Assembly (NCBI GenBank): GCA_963971405.1
Contig: OZ020487.1
Location: 41,451,039 to 41,515,038 of the forward strand
Length of the DNA: 64,000 nt
Direction: 5' to 3'
Source: Psococerastis gibbosa
Lineage: Eukaryota; Arthropoda; Insecta; Psocodea; Psocidae
Shown: positions 9,780-20,269 of the stretch, piece after piece
Numbering within the stretch: position 1 is the stretch's first letter
Layout: every line of letters starts with the position of its first letter
Notes under the pieces: generated by a model
Seen by the model: only the letters and a program-made list of their open reading frames with translations
Databases searched by the model: none
Told to the model about the DNA's origin: nothing
Translations under genes and position numbers: made by a program

Positions 9780-9944
9780 GCGCAGGCTCCCGATGATCTG
9801 AGCGTCCGCCGTGGCGATTGGATTTATGCAGATCTGCCCAGCCAAACCGTTGACGGATGGTTGTGGGCGTACGCCCCAAAAATTCGAAAGTACGGCTTCA
9901 TTCCAAAGGCATACGCCCGTCCTCCTGCCATGACTTGCCTTTAG
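9780..9944 (+). CDS. SH3-domain protein, terminal exon
   Basis: Exon of 54 codons plus TAG (9942-9944), following acceptor TTTGCAG. It completes the SH3 fold begun in the previous exon: APDDLSVRRGDWI (RT loop and n-Src region), DGWLWAY (the Trp that packs on ligand), and YGFIPKAYARPPA (the Gly-Phe-Ile-Pro...Tyr strand and 3-10 helix). The protein ends 9 residues after the domain, so the SH3 lies at the extreme C terminus. Such domains bind Pro-rich partners in the cytoplasm. The role in this animal is unknown. Codon use and the intact frame across the junction show it is a real gene. Confidence 0.85.
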   Translation, partial: AQAPDDLSVRRGDWIYADLPSQTVDGWLWAYAPKIRKYGFIPKAYARPPAMTCL

Positions 9945-10260
9945 GTAAATATCATAATTTCCATTGTAATGTTTAGACTTCAACTTACTGGGAGCGTGAA
10001 TTCATAGGCTTCAACAAAGTCGATTATTGTTAAATAATGTGATGCGTTATTTTGTTTATGGTATAGTTTTTATTTCTGTAGCAAACTAATTTTTATGTAT
10101 CCAAACTGCAATAGTTCTGGATAGCTCTTGTAAAAAGGGAAGTTCTAAACAAATAAAAAAAGTACTGGTGATATTGTTTCTACTTAAAAAATAAGGATAC
10201 TTTCAAAAATACACTAATATCCAAAGGTTTATTGTTCATTTATAAAAATATATAAATAAA
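9945..10260 (+). terminator. 3' UTR and poly(A) signals of the SH3 gene
   Basis: AATAAA occurs at 10152-10157 and again at 10255-10260 downstream of the stop codon. Either could end the transcript. No repeat is seen here. Confidence 0.55.
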
Positions 10261-11278
10261 GAAGACACCGATTTTCTAACTAGCAGAAATGCGCACCATA
10301 ATCAAAATGACGCGTGTGTAATTTCCAAGATGGCCGCCTTGGCCCCTATGCTTAGCACATAAAAATTAAATTAGAATGACAGGTGCCAAAATATTCCTCA
10401 TAGCGCACCCGTCAACCATAAGCCAGAGAAAAGTACCAAGTAAAAAATATCGAAGTCTTAAATATCGCAGCATAGCAAAATTGATACCTGGACCCATTTA
10501 AAACTTAGCTACTTAGCTTGTGTTGTCCCTGACCCAGGGAAATTGCGTACTTATGTTGTGCAGGCTCACTAGCCGCCATATTGATAACTGTCTTCAACCC
10601 CACAATGTCTTGGCCCAACAATTAATATTCCGCTTAGGCAGCCATCATGGAAATTATGCACGCGTGACATCATTTTGAAAATGGCGCGTATTTCGGCTGG
10701 TTCGAAAATCTGTGTCTTTATTATTTTTATATAAACTAAGTTTATAAATCTTTGCACCCTGAATATTAGTATTTTGACATGTCCGTTAATTGGGATTGAC
10801 CTACTTGGCTTAAATGGAGGTGCCATGTTTAAAGGTTACCGATTGAGCGAAAATTTTGCACTATATCAATAAAATTATTTGATTATGCAAATTTTCAGGT
10901 TTTTCGGTGACTACCGGAAACGGTTACTTTTATTTCTTTCCATCTCTACCATGTAGTACCGTGAATAGGGTCAATGCTCATTTTGCATTTGTTTGGTTCT
11001 AAGCTCAAAGAATTCTGAGAGAGGGGGGGGGGGGGGGTTTCAGTCGACATTTCTTTTAATGTTAGTTTTAGTTGTTGAGGGCTACACTCGCACACCGCAG
11101 TTTTGACCCGAGTCACCACCGCTCACTAAGTTCAAGTTGGCATTTCTAGTATTAATATAAATATACGTATGCACGTAATGTACGCCGACTTACTGCTCTC
11201 GGCGTATTAGATACGCTTTCTTAAATAAATCATACTTATGAAGCCAATATAAATGAAATAAGTACTTAATTTTTACTT
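10261..11278. other. Unique intergenic region between convergent genes
   Basis: No ORF of interest. Several GATGGCCGCC / ATGGCGC-type words (10328, 10570, 10680) and a 17-base G tract near 11022-11038. Confidence 0.4.
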
Positions 11279-11288
11279 TTTATTTATT
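11279..11288 (-). terminator. Poly(A) signals of the Pro-rich protein gene
   Basis: Two overlapping AATAAA signals on the minus strand (11279-11284 and 11283-11288), about 0.9 kb past the stop codon at 12198. Confidence 0.55.
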
Positions 11289-12197
11289 TTACATTCCATC
11301 GTGTTTACAAATGTATTACATATTTAATTACAAATTAACTAAATACCGTTCTTCTAAACAGTGATATGAATTTAGGAAAGTGATTGATGATTTACTATTA
11401 ATAACAGAAATGAATTATGAGATTTACAACGAAAATACATTATAAATGACAAATCTAATGAGTTTAAAAAATTGTTAAATACTATGGACTGCAATTTAAT
11501 GTACATAGACTAACTTAGATAAGAACTTTTTTATATTCTTTACTTTCTGCTGTTTTACATGTTTTACCTAAATTTATCAATGCAAAGCATTGATATCCGT
11601 CCATTTTTTGGTTAAATGTTAAAATAGTTGTAATTTTAATATACCTTTTGTATCACACTTTGTTTAACTTTTAAATGATTTTAACTTAGGAACCTCTCTT
11701 AAAAATAATAGTCCATACGTGCCTGGTACTGTGCTGCATCCGTGCATTGATGTCTGTTCACAAAGTTGGCCACGCACGCCAGGCATCCTGGTTGACAACA
11801 TGCGGCAGTTGTTTGGCAAGAGCACGACTTCCCTTTACAGAGTTGCAACTCTAAATTGCCATGATGATCGCCAATTTCCGATAGAAGAGATATTAAAAAT
11901 AATAATACACTTAATAAGTAATTGAATGTTTGAACGTGTGCACTTTAAAATGTTAGCACAGCAATTATTTCATTCAAGAAGTAAAAATCGCGTGATGCAC
12001 ATATGGTACTGATGTGACATTAACTACTAGTAATAGCTAGGTTTTTGCGTTTCTTGTGTTATATTCGTCAGATCTCAATTACCTGCTTCCACACAAAGAA
12101 ACCCACAAAAAAAGTCTTTAAATTTACTAATTTTCTTGACTATTTATCCCACCACTTTACTAATTTTGCTTGTCCTGAGCACTCACTCTGCTGCTCT
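11289..12197 (-). other. Probable 3' UTR of the Pro-rich protein gene, with a LINE-tail fragment
   Basis: AT-rich and without a gene. About 11845-11900 (plus strand) contains AATTGCCATGATGATCGCC and AGAAGAG, matching the 3' end of the RTE-like LINE at 19655-19960. Confidence 0.5.
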
Positions 12198-14906
12198 TCA
12201 TAGCGTGGCTCCCCTTTGAGGTATTAAATGCCGTCCGCGCTCTCTCCGTTTCAGTCGTTCTCCAAATCTCACCCCTAGCTCTCCATCGGACGGGAACTCA
12301 ACCTTATTTACAGGAATAAAGTCAGATAAATTGTTTTGATTAGAAATGCTGCTAACCGGCTTTGCTTGTAACCGCTTTTTCGCCTCCTGTATGCTTGTAG
12401 GCAGTATACTTTTACTGGGGCTTGCCGTGGAGACAGGCTTAGCATAGCTGTTGGCTATCCGCTGGGCATTGGTAAGACCCGATGTTGCTCTGAAGTCGAC
12501 CTTCTGTTCGGTCGATTGCGTCAGACTTTGGTCTGGCTTAGGGAAGGAGTTTTTGGTTGGTAAAGCGAATCCAACAGTGGGTTTAGGATAATCGTATCCT
12601 GCTGGCTGTTTGTTTTCTATGGGTAACTTTAGTTTGTTTTCAGGCTTAGGGTATGAATAGCCTTGAGTTGGCGGAGGAAATGGAATGGAAGGCTTGGGAT
12701 AGTCATAACCTACTACCTGTTTCAATTCTGAAGGCAGAGTTAGTTTGGTTTCAGGCTTGGGATAGGAATAAGTGACAGCTTTAGTGGTAGTTGGCGTTGT
12801 GGTGGGCCTTTGTGTAGTCGTGGTTCGGAATGTTGTAGGTCTAGCTGTTGTAGTGGGTCGTTGGGTTGTAGGTTTTGGGTAGTTGTAACCTATGACTTCT
12901 TTTACATCGGATGGAAGTGTTAATTTGTTGTCTGGTTTTGGATATGAATAGCCCTTATTTTCCACTAGTGGTTTTGCGGGTTTAGGGTAATTGTACCCAA
13001 AAACTTCATTTGTTTGGGAAGGTAGCGTCAGTTTATCTTTTTTTGGATAAGAATACGCAGTGGTGGCAACGGGCTTTGGTGTGGAAGGTTTAGGGTACGT
13101 GTATCCTACTTCTCTACTTTCGGATGGTAACGTTAACTTGAGCTCCGGCTTTGGGTAATTGTAATTAGGACTGATACTGGAGGGGAAGGGGATTTTGGTA
13201 TCTTGCTGTTGACTAGGCTGAGGCGTTTCTACGTCTTTAGGATTGACCACGATTCTAAGTTTTTCCGGTTTTCGATTAATTAAACGTATTCGGCTTTCGT
13301 CGATGTTTGAGGGAGCCGGTGTAATGGAGTTTATTCTAAACCTAGCGGGAAGATCGCCGGTGATCCGTTTTCGAGGTTTAGGAGAGACGCAAAGGAAGGA
13401 GTGAAATGGATCAGAGCAGATGTCTTTAAATCCATGAGAACCATGATGATGGTGGTGTTCATGATCTGGGGCGGCTATTGATGGATCATTTTGAGCTGCA
13501 GCTGGTTCGATTTTTGGTTCTGGGCGTAAGAACGTATTGTCTACGTTGGATGGCTGTGGATCAACTGGAGGGAGATAACTGCGGTCGACCGATGATGGCT
13601 GAGGAATTATAGGCGGGGTTGGTCTGGGAGTTGTAGTGGTTGGCCTGGGAGTCGTTGTGGTTGGCCTGGTAGTGATTGGGGGAAGATAAGACCTCGTGAT
13701 TTCGTTCGATGGCTCAGGTCTGAATCGAATTGTGGTTGTGGGCAGAGGTCTTCTGGTCGTTGTACTGGGTGGCAGGTACGCATTGTCAATTCTAATGGAC
13801 TGCTGTGGTATAAAGCGAGGTGGTGGAGGTGGAGGCCTATAGGTAGTGGTTGGCCTTCGAGTTGTTGAAGGTGGAAGATAAACTCTATCGATTTCGTTCG
13901 ATGGCTGTGGAGCTATTCGAGGCGTTGTTGTTGTTGGTCTCCTTGTAGTACTGGGAGGTAGATACGCTCGATCAATTTCATTGGAAGGTTGAGGGCTTAC
14001 CTCAGGCTCGGGTCGTACCCTCTGAGGGTCTATGAAGCTATTTTGGCCCTGTAGTGAGTTAGGGACATTGCCGGTGATTCTCTTACGTGGTTTCAGTGGT
14101 TCACAGAGAAAGGAATGAAATGGGTCGGAGCAGAGATCACGCCCGTGGTGGTGAGGATGGTGGTGGTCATGTTCCTCTGGATTGTCCGGTTTTACAACTG
14201 CAATGTCAGGTTGAGCGGCAGCTGGATCTATTCTATCAGGGGGAAGGTAGCTACGAACATCGCTACTTGCTTCTGGTCCTATGGGCCGCTCCGTTGTTGT
14301 AGTTGTTGTAGTCGGTGGTGGAGGAGGTCTTGCAGTAGTCGGTGGTGGCCTGTAAATAGTAGTAGGTCTTCTCGTGGTTGTAGTTGTTGGCCTCCTAGTG
14401 GTGGTGGGAGCTGATGTGGTAGAAGTAGTGGGAGGTTCTGTCCTTGTAGTAGTGGTGAGCGGTTCTTCAAGATCATTTAACGGCGGGGCTAGCACTTTGC
14501 TAGGTTCTAAGAAGCTGTTGGCTCCGAATAGTGAGTTTCCACTGAACGTTTTTTGACCAGGTAGATTTCCCGTGATTGGTCTTCGTGGCTTCAAATTGGC
14601 GCATAAAAATGAGTGAAATGGATCAGTGCATAAATCGCGACCATGGTGAGTCGGTGTCTGAGGTGCCTGAGTGGGCTTGAGCAGTACAGGGTCATCTTGC
14701 GCTCCTGCAGGTTCTATAGGAGGCAGATATCCGTCTTGTTGGAAGCTGCTTTGTCTTGTATTCGTCGGATTGATGGGCGCCTGTTGACCAATGGTGTTTG
14801 TGTCTGGGCCCAGGTCGAGTTGTCTAGGACGTCGCAGGTCGGATGGACCTTCGACAGCTGCAGCGGTTGTGGCTGCCAGCCAAATGATGAACACGTGGCT
14901 GTGCAT
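12198..14906 (-). CDS. Secreted Pro/Thr/Tyr-rich repeat protein, putative extracellular-matrix or cuticle protein
   Basis: 902 residues. I start at the ATG at 14906, because a splice acceptor (TTTTTTCAG) ends at 14909 two bases upstream. A longer frame to 14966 would be intronic. Residues 1-20 (MHSHVFIIWLAATTAAAVEG) form a signal peptide. Three copies of a module with D-[LI]-C-[ST]-DPFHSFLC, then KPRxxITG, lie at about 91-113, 257-279 and 495-517, the second and third preceded by His-rich runs. Between them are Thr/Pro/Arg mucin-like stretches and many YLPP motifs. Residues 580-790 hold repeats of Y-x-YPKP alternating with KLTLPS. The C terminus (820-902) is basic and non-repetitive. YLPP and YPKP motifs recall arthropod cuticle or matrix proteins. 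That assignment is inference, and I do not recognise the DPFHSFLC module. The Thr tracts are likely O-glycosylated. Confidence 0.85.
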   Translation of the reverse strand: MHSHVFIIWLAATTAAAVEGPSDLRRPRQLDLGPDTNTIGQQAPINPTNTRQSSFQQDGYLPPIEPAGAQDDPVLLKPTQAPQTPTHHGRDLCTDPFHSFLCANLKPRRPITGNLPGQKTFSGNSLFGANSFLEPSKVLAPPLNDLEEPLTTTTRTEPPTTSTTSAPTTTRRPTTTTTRRPTTIYRPPPTTARPPPPPTTTTTTTERPIGPEASSDVRSYLPPDRIDPAAAQPDIAVVKPDNPEEHDHHHPHHHGRDLCSDPFHSFLCEPLKPRKRITGNVPNSLQGQNSFIDPQRVRPEPEVSPQPSNEIDRAYLPPSTTRRPTTTTPRIAPQPSNEIDRVYLPPSTTRRPTTTYRPPPPPPRFIPQQSIRIDNAYLPPSTTTRRPLPTTTIRFRPEPSNEITRSYLPPITTRPTTTTPRPTTTTPRPTPPIIPQPSSVDRSYLPPVDPQPSNVDNTFLRPEPKIEPAAAQNDPSIAAPDHEHHHHHGSHGFKDICSDPFHSFLCVSPKPRKRITGDLPARFRINSITPAPSNIDESRIRLINRKPEKLRIVVNPKDVETPQPSQQQDTKIPFPSSISPNYNYPKPELKLTLPSESREVGYTYPKPSTPKPVATTAYSYPKKDKLTLPSQTNEVFGYNYPKPAKPLVENKGYSYPKPDNKLTLPSDVKEVIGYNYPKPTTQRPTTTARPTTFRTTTTQRPTTTPTTTKAVTYSYPKPETKLTLPSELKQVVGYDYPKPSIPFPPPTQGYSYPKPENKLKLPIENKQPAGYDYPKPTVGFALPTKNSFPKPDQSLTQSTEQKVDFRATSGLTNAQRIANSYAKPVSTASPSKSILPTSIQEAKKRLQAKPVSSISNQNNLSDFIPVNKVEFPSDGELGVRFGERLKRRERGRHLIPQRGATL

Positions 14907-14911
14907 GCCTG
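14907..14911 (-). promoter_or_regulatory. Splice acceptor setting the start of the Pro-rich protein
   Basis: The minus strand reads ATTTTTTCAG then GC then ATG. The polypyrimidine tract and CAG mark the 3' end of an intron within the 5' UTR, so the first exon and promoter lie further right, beyond 14912. They were not located. Confidence 0.6.
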
Positions 14912-15479
14912 AAAAAATATTGATATCATTGAATATACAATATAGTGTGAATTGAAGTAAGACCAAATTGCAGTACCACCACTACGCTTTTTCCCCACGA
15001 AGTTGATTTTCACTTGAAATTTTGATTTTATAGCCGTTAAAAATATTTTTTAAATTAGCCGAAATGCTCCTCTACATTTCGATCCATGCCATATTTCCTT
15101 CACTAACACCGATTGGGCACAGTTCTTGAACTTCTTTCTCGGGACTACCACACCAATCCTATTTTGACCAATTCAGATTAAATAATTGTGGCCAATCTGT
15201 GTTTGCATATACTATATATCATATAATACAAATATGTATGTAAACAATATACAAAATTATTGCTTTAAAGACACCGATTCGTAGCTTAATGAAAACCACT
15301 TGGGTGACTCCAACTGACGACAGTTTATATATCTGGAAGTCAATTGAAAGTGCCCATGGTTTGATGCATAAGCTAGATCGTGGCTGCGGGCAAATTCCCC
15401 CCCCCCCCCCTCTATTTTGTCTGTCAGGTGGACGGTTGCAACCACATACACAGATTGATAGACGTCAGGCTTCGATGAT
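14912..15479. other. Intron or upstream region of the Pro-rich gene, no feature resolved
   Basis: Unique AT-rich sequence with a 12-base C tract near 15399. The first exon of the minus-strand gene should be in or beyond this stretch. Confidence 0.35.
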
Positions 15480-15643
15480 GAAGGTGGTAGCGTGCTTGTA
15501 CTTATGCGAGTCTCTACACACCATGTGATCGGAGACGTGTCAGAACTCAACACGGGTACTAACCAATAGACGCGACTGATGAAGAGGTCAATCGGATATA
15601 TTAATTAAATTAATTGTTTGTATGCAATTAACCTTTTTAAAAA
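15480..15643 (+). repeat. SINE-2 copy
   Basis: AAGGTGGTAGCGTGCTTGTA head, CGATCGGAGACGTGTC... middle, tail GAAGAGGTCAATCGGATA and a terminal A-rich run. Confidence 0.75.
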
Positions 15644-16640
15644 AAAAAAAAATGGTGAAATAAATGGACTGCATCTCTAACGATAATAAGAAAGACTTGT
15701 CTTTTTTAGTTTCAAAATTACGGCCCATATTGACCCTTGCCCCCAATCAACAAATGATTACCTCAGCCCGTTATGTTACCATATTTTATATATATATGTA
15801 TATATATATACTGTAGGTAGGTAACCTTTCGATCCAACGTAATGCATTGAAAATAACTTCCAACTTGTTTTTGGCACTCCATGATAAGTTACCCAATTAC
15901 TAGCCTATACACATATACTGACCGCGTAACCAATCCCGACAATCTAATAAACTAACAATCATCAACTCTGCTTCAGTATACCATTGCGGTTTCACCATCA
16001 TTGATAGGGCCAATTATATGTTGGGATTTGAGTGCTGAGTACCGCAATGCATTGTTTGTGGCTCCACCAATTTGGCCCATTGTGTCTATTGTGTCATGAG
16101 CGCATAAGCCGAGGATCGCAGACTTCTCTTTATTCTTTTATAGGGTTCAAGGTGTTGGGATCGATGGCTAGCTTATCGGCCCACTCGCCATCCTACGACA
16201 ATAGCGCGATGGCATCAGATGTGTCATCGGTACTTAAGCTTAAGATTAGCATCGGATTAAAAGGGGCAGAGCGTGTTTCATTGTGCCGAGTTGCAAGTCC
16301 TAGAAATGATAGGTGGGGCATTTTGAGGGTATTTTTCTTACTCTTACACAGCTTTAATTTCCGTGAAGATATTGAATTGGGCGGGGTGGCATAGGTGGTG
16401 TAAATGCTTAACTATTATTATACTATTGTATCATACGCATTGTACCTATTCTGTAATATTTAATTGTATAACGCAAGAGTCCCAAAACCTATCAAGGCCT
16501 CCCTACGTCCATTGAAAAAACCATTCAGTGGACTCATTATACTATCAGTCTTTAAGAGCCATTGAACCTCCGCATTCACCATTTCTGTTTGTTTGCACAA
16601 AGTTAAATTTCTCAAGAAATTTAAATCGTCGAGTCATAAA
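15644..16640. other. Unique stretch, no gene supported
   Basis: Contains a TATATATG-type run (about 15785-15812). A 120-codon plus-strand frame at 16032-16394 has no recognisable domain or splice context, so I do not call it a gene. Confidence 0.35.
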
Positions 16641-16659
16641 TGAGGTGTCATAAAGTAGA

Positions 16660-17492
16660 AAGAACCGGTCCGAGTTTACTCGAACATGCTTTCCAATTTA
16701 TCAAAATTAGTAGATAGAGAAAATGAGTAATTTCATGGTAAATAATTTTCCAATGGTTAAATATCCGATATCTCGGGGGGGGGGGGGGTGTCCACCTGAC
16801 GTCACTCGTCATTACCACACAGCAATACTGTATATCCGATATCTCGGGGGGGGGGGGGGGGTGTCCACCTGACGTCACTCGTCATTACCACACAGCAATA
16901 CTGGCAGGGCACGCAATGCATTTGAGCGTGAATTTTCTATCATTTTTTCTTTTACTTTTTTGGGAAAGTAACCTGTCCGGTTTCGTTACTCAATTTAACA
17001 CCTAAAAGATACCTGAAGGTAGAAATCATCGATAGAAAGGTGTCGCAAAAAAATTATTTTTTAGTCATTTTTCATTAAAATTTAGTCATTTTTTATTTTT
17101 TTTACCCCCAGAAGCAAACTATCAAGGGGCAAGCGACCCCCCGCATTTTATCAACATTAACAACAACTACAATATATGTGAATTTAAAATAAATCGTTGT
17201 AGCCGTTTTTGGGAAATAATTTTTTTAGACGTTTTTTTGGAGTTTTTTCAGAATAAAACCCCCCCAAATTGAGTTAAATAAATAATAAATAAAAAAATGG
17301 TCCCGAGGTATGGTTTTTGTGAACCTACATGCCGAATTTCATCAAAATCGACCGAGTAGTTTTCCCGGAAATCGACGAACAGACAGACAGACATTTCGTA
17401 AAAACCACTTTTTTGTAAATCCGTTGAAATCTCGGAATCGAAAATTTCGACCGTCACAAAGCTTTCCTTATACTACGTATAAATTGGAAAGC
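16660..17492 (+). repeat. GCTTTCC element, full-length copy
   Basis: About 830 bases. Inner inverted ends are GCTTTCCAATTTA (16688) and TAAATTGGAAAGC (ending 17492). The left lead-in ACCGGTCCGAGTTTACTCGA also occurs in other copies. The middle contains CCCCCAGAAGCAAACTATCA, then TTTCATCAAAATCGACCGAG and an ACAGACAGACAG run. It carries a local 71-base tandem duplication (16761-16831 and 16832-16903) containing the G tract. No coding capacity. MITE-like. Confidence 0.75.
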
Positions 17493-17517
17493 AAAAACGT
17501 ATATGTGTAGTATGTGA

Positions 17518-17580
17518 CAGGGACGGTTTCAGGAAAAGTTTTCGGGGGGCGACCCCCCCCCCCCCAAGGATCCGTCCCTG
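17518..17580. repeat. Very short MITE (63 bases) with G/C tract core
   Basis: Ends CAGGGACGG ... CCGTCCCTG, centre GGGGGGCGA then 13 C. Flanked by perfect 7-base copies TATGTGA (17511-17517 and 17581-17587). Confidence 0.75.
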
Positions 17581-17587
17581 TATGTGA

Positions 17588-17880
17588 CCGTGGCTAACAG
17601 TAATTGGTCACAGTTTTGGAACTACTTCAAGCTGACATCGTCAGTGGCCGTAATTTTATTTAAAATCACGTTCAATAACTATGAGCGATCGGCGTTAATA
17701 ATGATATCCTTCTCCTTAAGGGTGTTCCTAGCAGATCCAAAGACTTAGGTCCCTTGAGCCCCACCGAGCACCCCGCAGTTTTCCTTTAGAAGACTCCATA
17801 ATTTAAAAAAAAAACTACATAGATGGGAGGATAGAGGCATCATTCCGTAATAGAATTTCAGAAACTCCGCTCCTATATCA
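17588..17880. other. Unique spacer
   Basis: No gene or repeat recognised. Confidence 0.3.
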
Positions 17881-17888
17881 CTTTGAGA

Positions 17889-18145
17889 CAGGCGCGGATC
17901 TACGGGATGGGGGCTATAGCCCCTCCCCCCATTAGGTTCCTCAAAATTCGTAAAACCCTACTATTTCAGTCCTATATTTCACAAATGTTCTCCCGGGGGA
18001 GACCCCCGGGTCCCCCTTGTGCGCGATTGTATTATTTACCTATAATATAGAACCCTTATTGCTCTGAAAATGCGTAAAACCCCAATACTTCAGCCCTATT
18101 TTAGCTTCTTAGCCCCTCCTTGGTCTCATTCTAGATCCGCGCCTG
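17889..18145. repeat. hAT-like MITE (CAGGCGCGGATC family)
   Basis: Inverted ends CAGGCGCGGATCTA and its complement. Perfect 8-base target duplication CTTTGAGA at 17881-17888 and 18146-18153, which is diagnostic of hAT-type insertion. The centre holds GGGGGAGACCCCCGGG, as in the tandem units of the 3849-8189 repeats. Confidence 0.88.
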
Positions 18146-18153
18146 CTTTGAGA

Positions 18154-18587
18154 CATAGGTACCATATTTCTTCAGGTAGATGTTCCTCTCACATAAAGAT
18201 AAATCCATCTTCAATTCTTTCGCCATTGTATTGAAACTATTTTTTGATGCATAATTTTGTATATCCCTCTTGTGGAAAGATCGATGAGTTGTTCTAAGAT
18301 TGAACTGAGTATTAAAAAAAAAGAATTACGGACTTTTACAGCTCTTTGCAAGCGGTCCAACTTCCTCGCAGTGTTCGCTTCAATCGCCATTTTAAAAATG
18401 GTATAGGCACATAGTTTAGTATATATGTATGTATTTCTGAAATTCTGTAGAGAAATGATGCCTCTATCTACCCATATAAGTAGCTTCATCTAATTAAATC
18501 AGAATTTTGAAAAATCAATTATCACTGTTGAAATGCAAGGTGGTGCTTCAATGTCCCAGGGTTGCATATATATATATCATAAAAAGA
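18154..18587. other. Unique spacer
   Basis: AT-rich sequence without a supported gene. The short minus-strand frame here has no domain. Confidence 0.3.
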
Positions 18588-18712
18588 TTAATCGCATGCA
18601 AACAATTTAATGAATGTATCCGATTGACCTCTTCAGTCGCCTCTGTAGGTTAGTACCCGTGTTGAGTCCGATCGCATGGAGTGTAAAGGCTCGCACAAGT
18701 GCAAGTGGGTTT
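18588..18712 (-). repeat. SINE-2 copy
   Basis: Reverse copy: ATCGCATGCAAACAATTTAA, then TCCGATTGACCTCTTCAGTC and CGATCGCATGGAGTG. Truncated at the head. Confidence 0.72.
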
Positions 18713-18806
18713 ACAATATGTAGGCTATATTCAGTAAAATAAATGTTCGAAATTTATTTTTATTTATTTATTTTTCAATGCCAGGTTTTCGTTATTCAGC
18801 AGCCTG

Positions 18807-19090
18807 CAGCCTCATCGAGGCGATTATAATACCGGTATTTATTTAATGCCCTGGTAATAAAAATGTAAACAAGATAATTTTATAATGGAATGTGCTATTC
18901 ACAATTTGTTTGTTTACAGTTATAATCCTAGGGTATTTATTTAACCCCGGTATTTATTTAATCCCCTGGTAATAAAAATGCACACAAGATAATTATATAA
19001 TGGAAAGTGCTATTCAAAATTTGTTTGTTTACAGTTATAATCCTAGGGTATTTATTTAACCCCGGTATTATAATCTCCTCGATCAGGCTG
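18807..19090. repeat. CAGCCTGATCGAGG foldback MITE, internally duplicated
   Basis: Inverted ends CAGCCTCATCGAGGCG / CTCCTCGATCAGGCTG around ATTATAATACCGG. The internal segment GATAATT...AATGGAA...GTGCTATTCA occurs twice, so the copy is longer than its relatives at 32042 and 47632. Confidence 0.78.
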
Positions 19091-19451
19091 CTGAGGCATT
19101 AATTTAAACTCGGTGAATTATAATGTGTTTGGCTGTTTGTCGTACGCGTGCTGTGCTATGATGGGTGGTGGGAGTTGGGCAATTGAAACTTGTATAGTTG
19201 TATTAGCGGCAAAATATCAGGGGGTCATCGAAGAGCATAGGATCCCTGCGGGTGGCATGCCGACACATGCAATGAACAAGTTATAACCTTCTTATGTAAA
19301 TCAGGTGCAGGACCTTTTATACAGATAAGATACACTTGCCTAAATTGGTTTAAGAGTGCTAATTAATCTATCTATAATTAATATATTATATAATTTATAT
19401 ATACGTCCTTCTAGATCTTATAGACCAGTGTTGTGAAGTTTGTTCTTCTTT
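19091..19451. other. Unique spacer
   Basis: No gene recognised. Confidence 0.3.
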
Positions 19452-19655
19452 TAAATAAATAAATATTGAATTTTGTTCTATTACTAAGCCAACCTAGCGG
19501 AGTTAGGGCTATAAGCCCTCTCTTACATTCAACGAGGAAAGCCCAGGACCGCCTGCTTTACATGCCCTCCAAAGCATGGCCAGAAAATGTAGCAAGTGTG
19601 GGACTCGAACCAACAACCTTTCGGGTGAAAGTCAGAGTCTGTACCATTAATGCCT
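19452..19655 (-). repeat. SINE-1 copy
   Basis: Reverse copy with TAAATAAATAAATATTGA at the left (tail) and the complement of the GGTTCGAGTCCC B box near 19598-19609. Its head abuts a LINE 3' end. Confidence 0.85.
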
Positions 19656-19960
19656 CTTCTGTCAAAGATTGGCGATCATCATGGCAATTTGTACCTTGCA
19701 GACTGCTGCTCTGAAAAGGGATGTATTGCCAAACCACTGCCTCTCGCTTATCAACCAGGATGTTCCTCTTCTGCCGGAAGCTACCTGTCCTTCTATCTTC
19801 CCTTGTATTATTACATGCAGAAGGCGATACTTCTCGTTCCTCATCACATGGCTGAAATATGTTAGTTTCTGTTTCTTAACCGTCAGCAGCAGCTTCTGTA
19901 TCCATTCGCCTCAGGACCTCAGCATTTGGGACACGATCTCTCCAGGATATGTTGAAAACT
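19656..19960 (-). pseudogene. RTE-like LINE fragment, reverse transcriptase C terminus
   Basis: On the minus strand the frames give SWRDRVPNAEVLRRMDT, then after a frameshift MMRNEKYRLLHVIIQGKIEG, GRRGTSW and FRAAVCKVQIAMMIANL. This is the typical end of RTE/CR1-type polymerase (RNEKYxLL, GKxEGxxGxGRR). The frameshift and 5' truncation make it dead. Its final codons and tail (GATGATCGCCAATCTT...) recur in the non-autonomous repeats at 24620, 32873 and 53508. Confidence 0.8.
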
Positions 19961-20269
19961 AAACTTGACCCAAACAAAGTAAAGTAAATGTATTTCAAAA
20001 ATTTTCCTTCGTAATACATTAATAAACATATGGGGCCCGTTAGGCTAGGCCCGTGATGGGCCCCTAAACAGTTTGCAATACAAATAATATTTAAATACAC
20101 TAGTTACACTATAATAATTTATGTTTAAATCATGTAAAAATCACAGAAAAAAATATTTATAAAAAGCAGAAAGATAAAATAATAATAATAATGGTAGGTT
20201 TGTACAATATATGTAAGTAGATAGCTTAAATTAAATTAACAGCTTGAGCAAAAAATTGAGGCTGTTATT

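Noticed and set aside
14087-14556. Plus-strand ORFs opposite the Pro-rich gene
   Set aside because: Mirror images of the Thr/Pro-rich coding repeats on the minus strand.
14907-14966. Upstream ATG giving a 922-residue version of the Pro-rich protein
   Set aside because: The extra 20 residues cross a splice acceptor and would bury the signal peptide.
16032-16394. 120-codon plus-strand ORF
   Set aside because: No recognisable domain, no flanking splice sites, composition like its surroundings.
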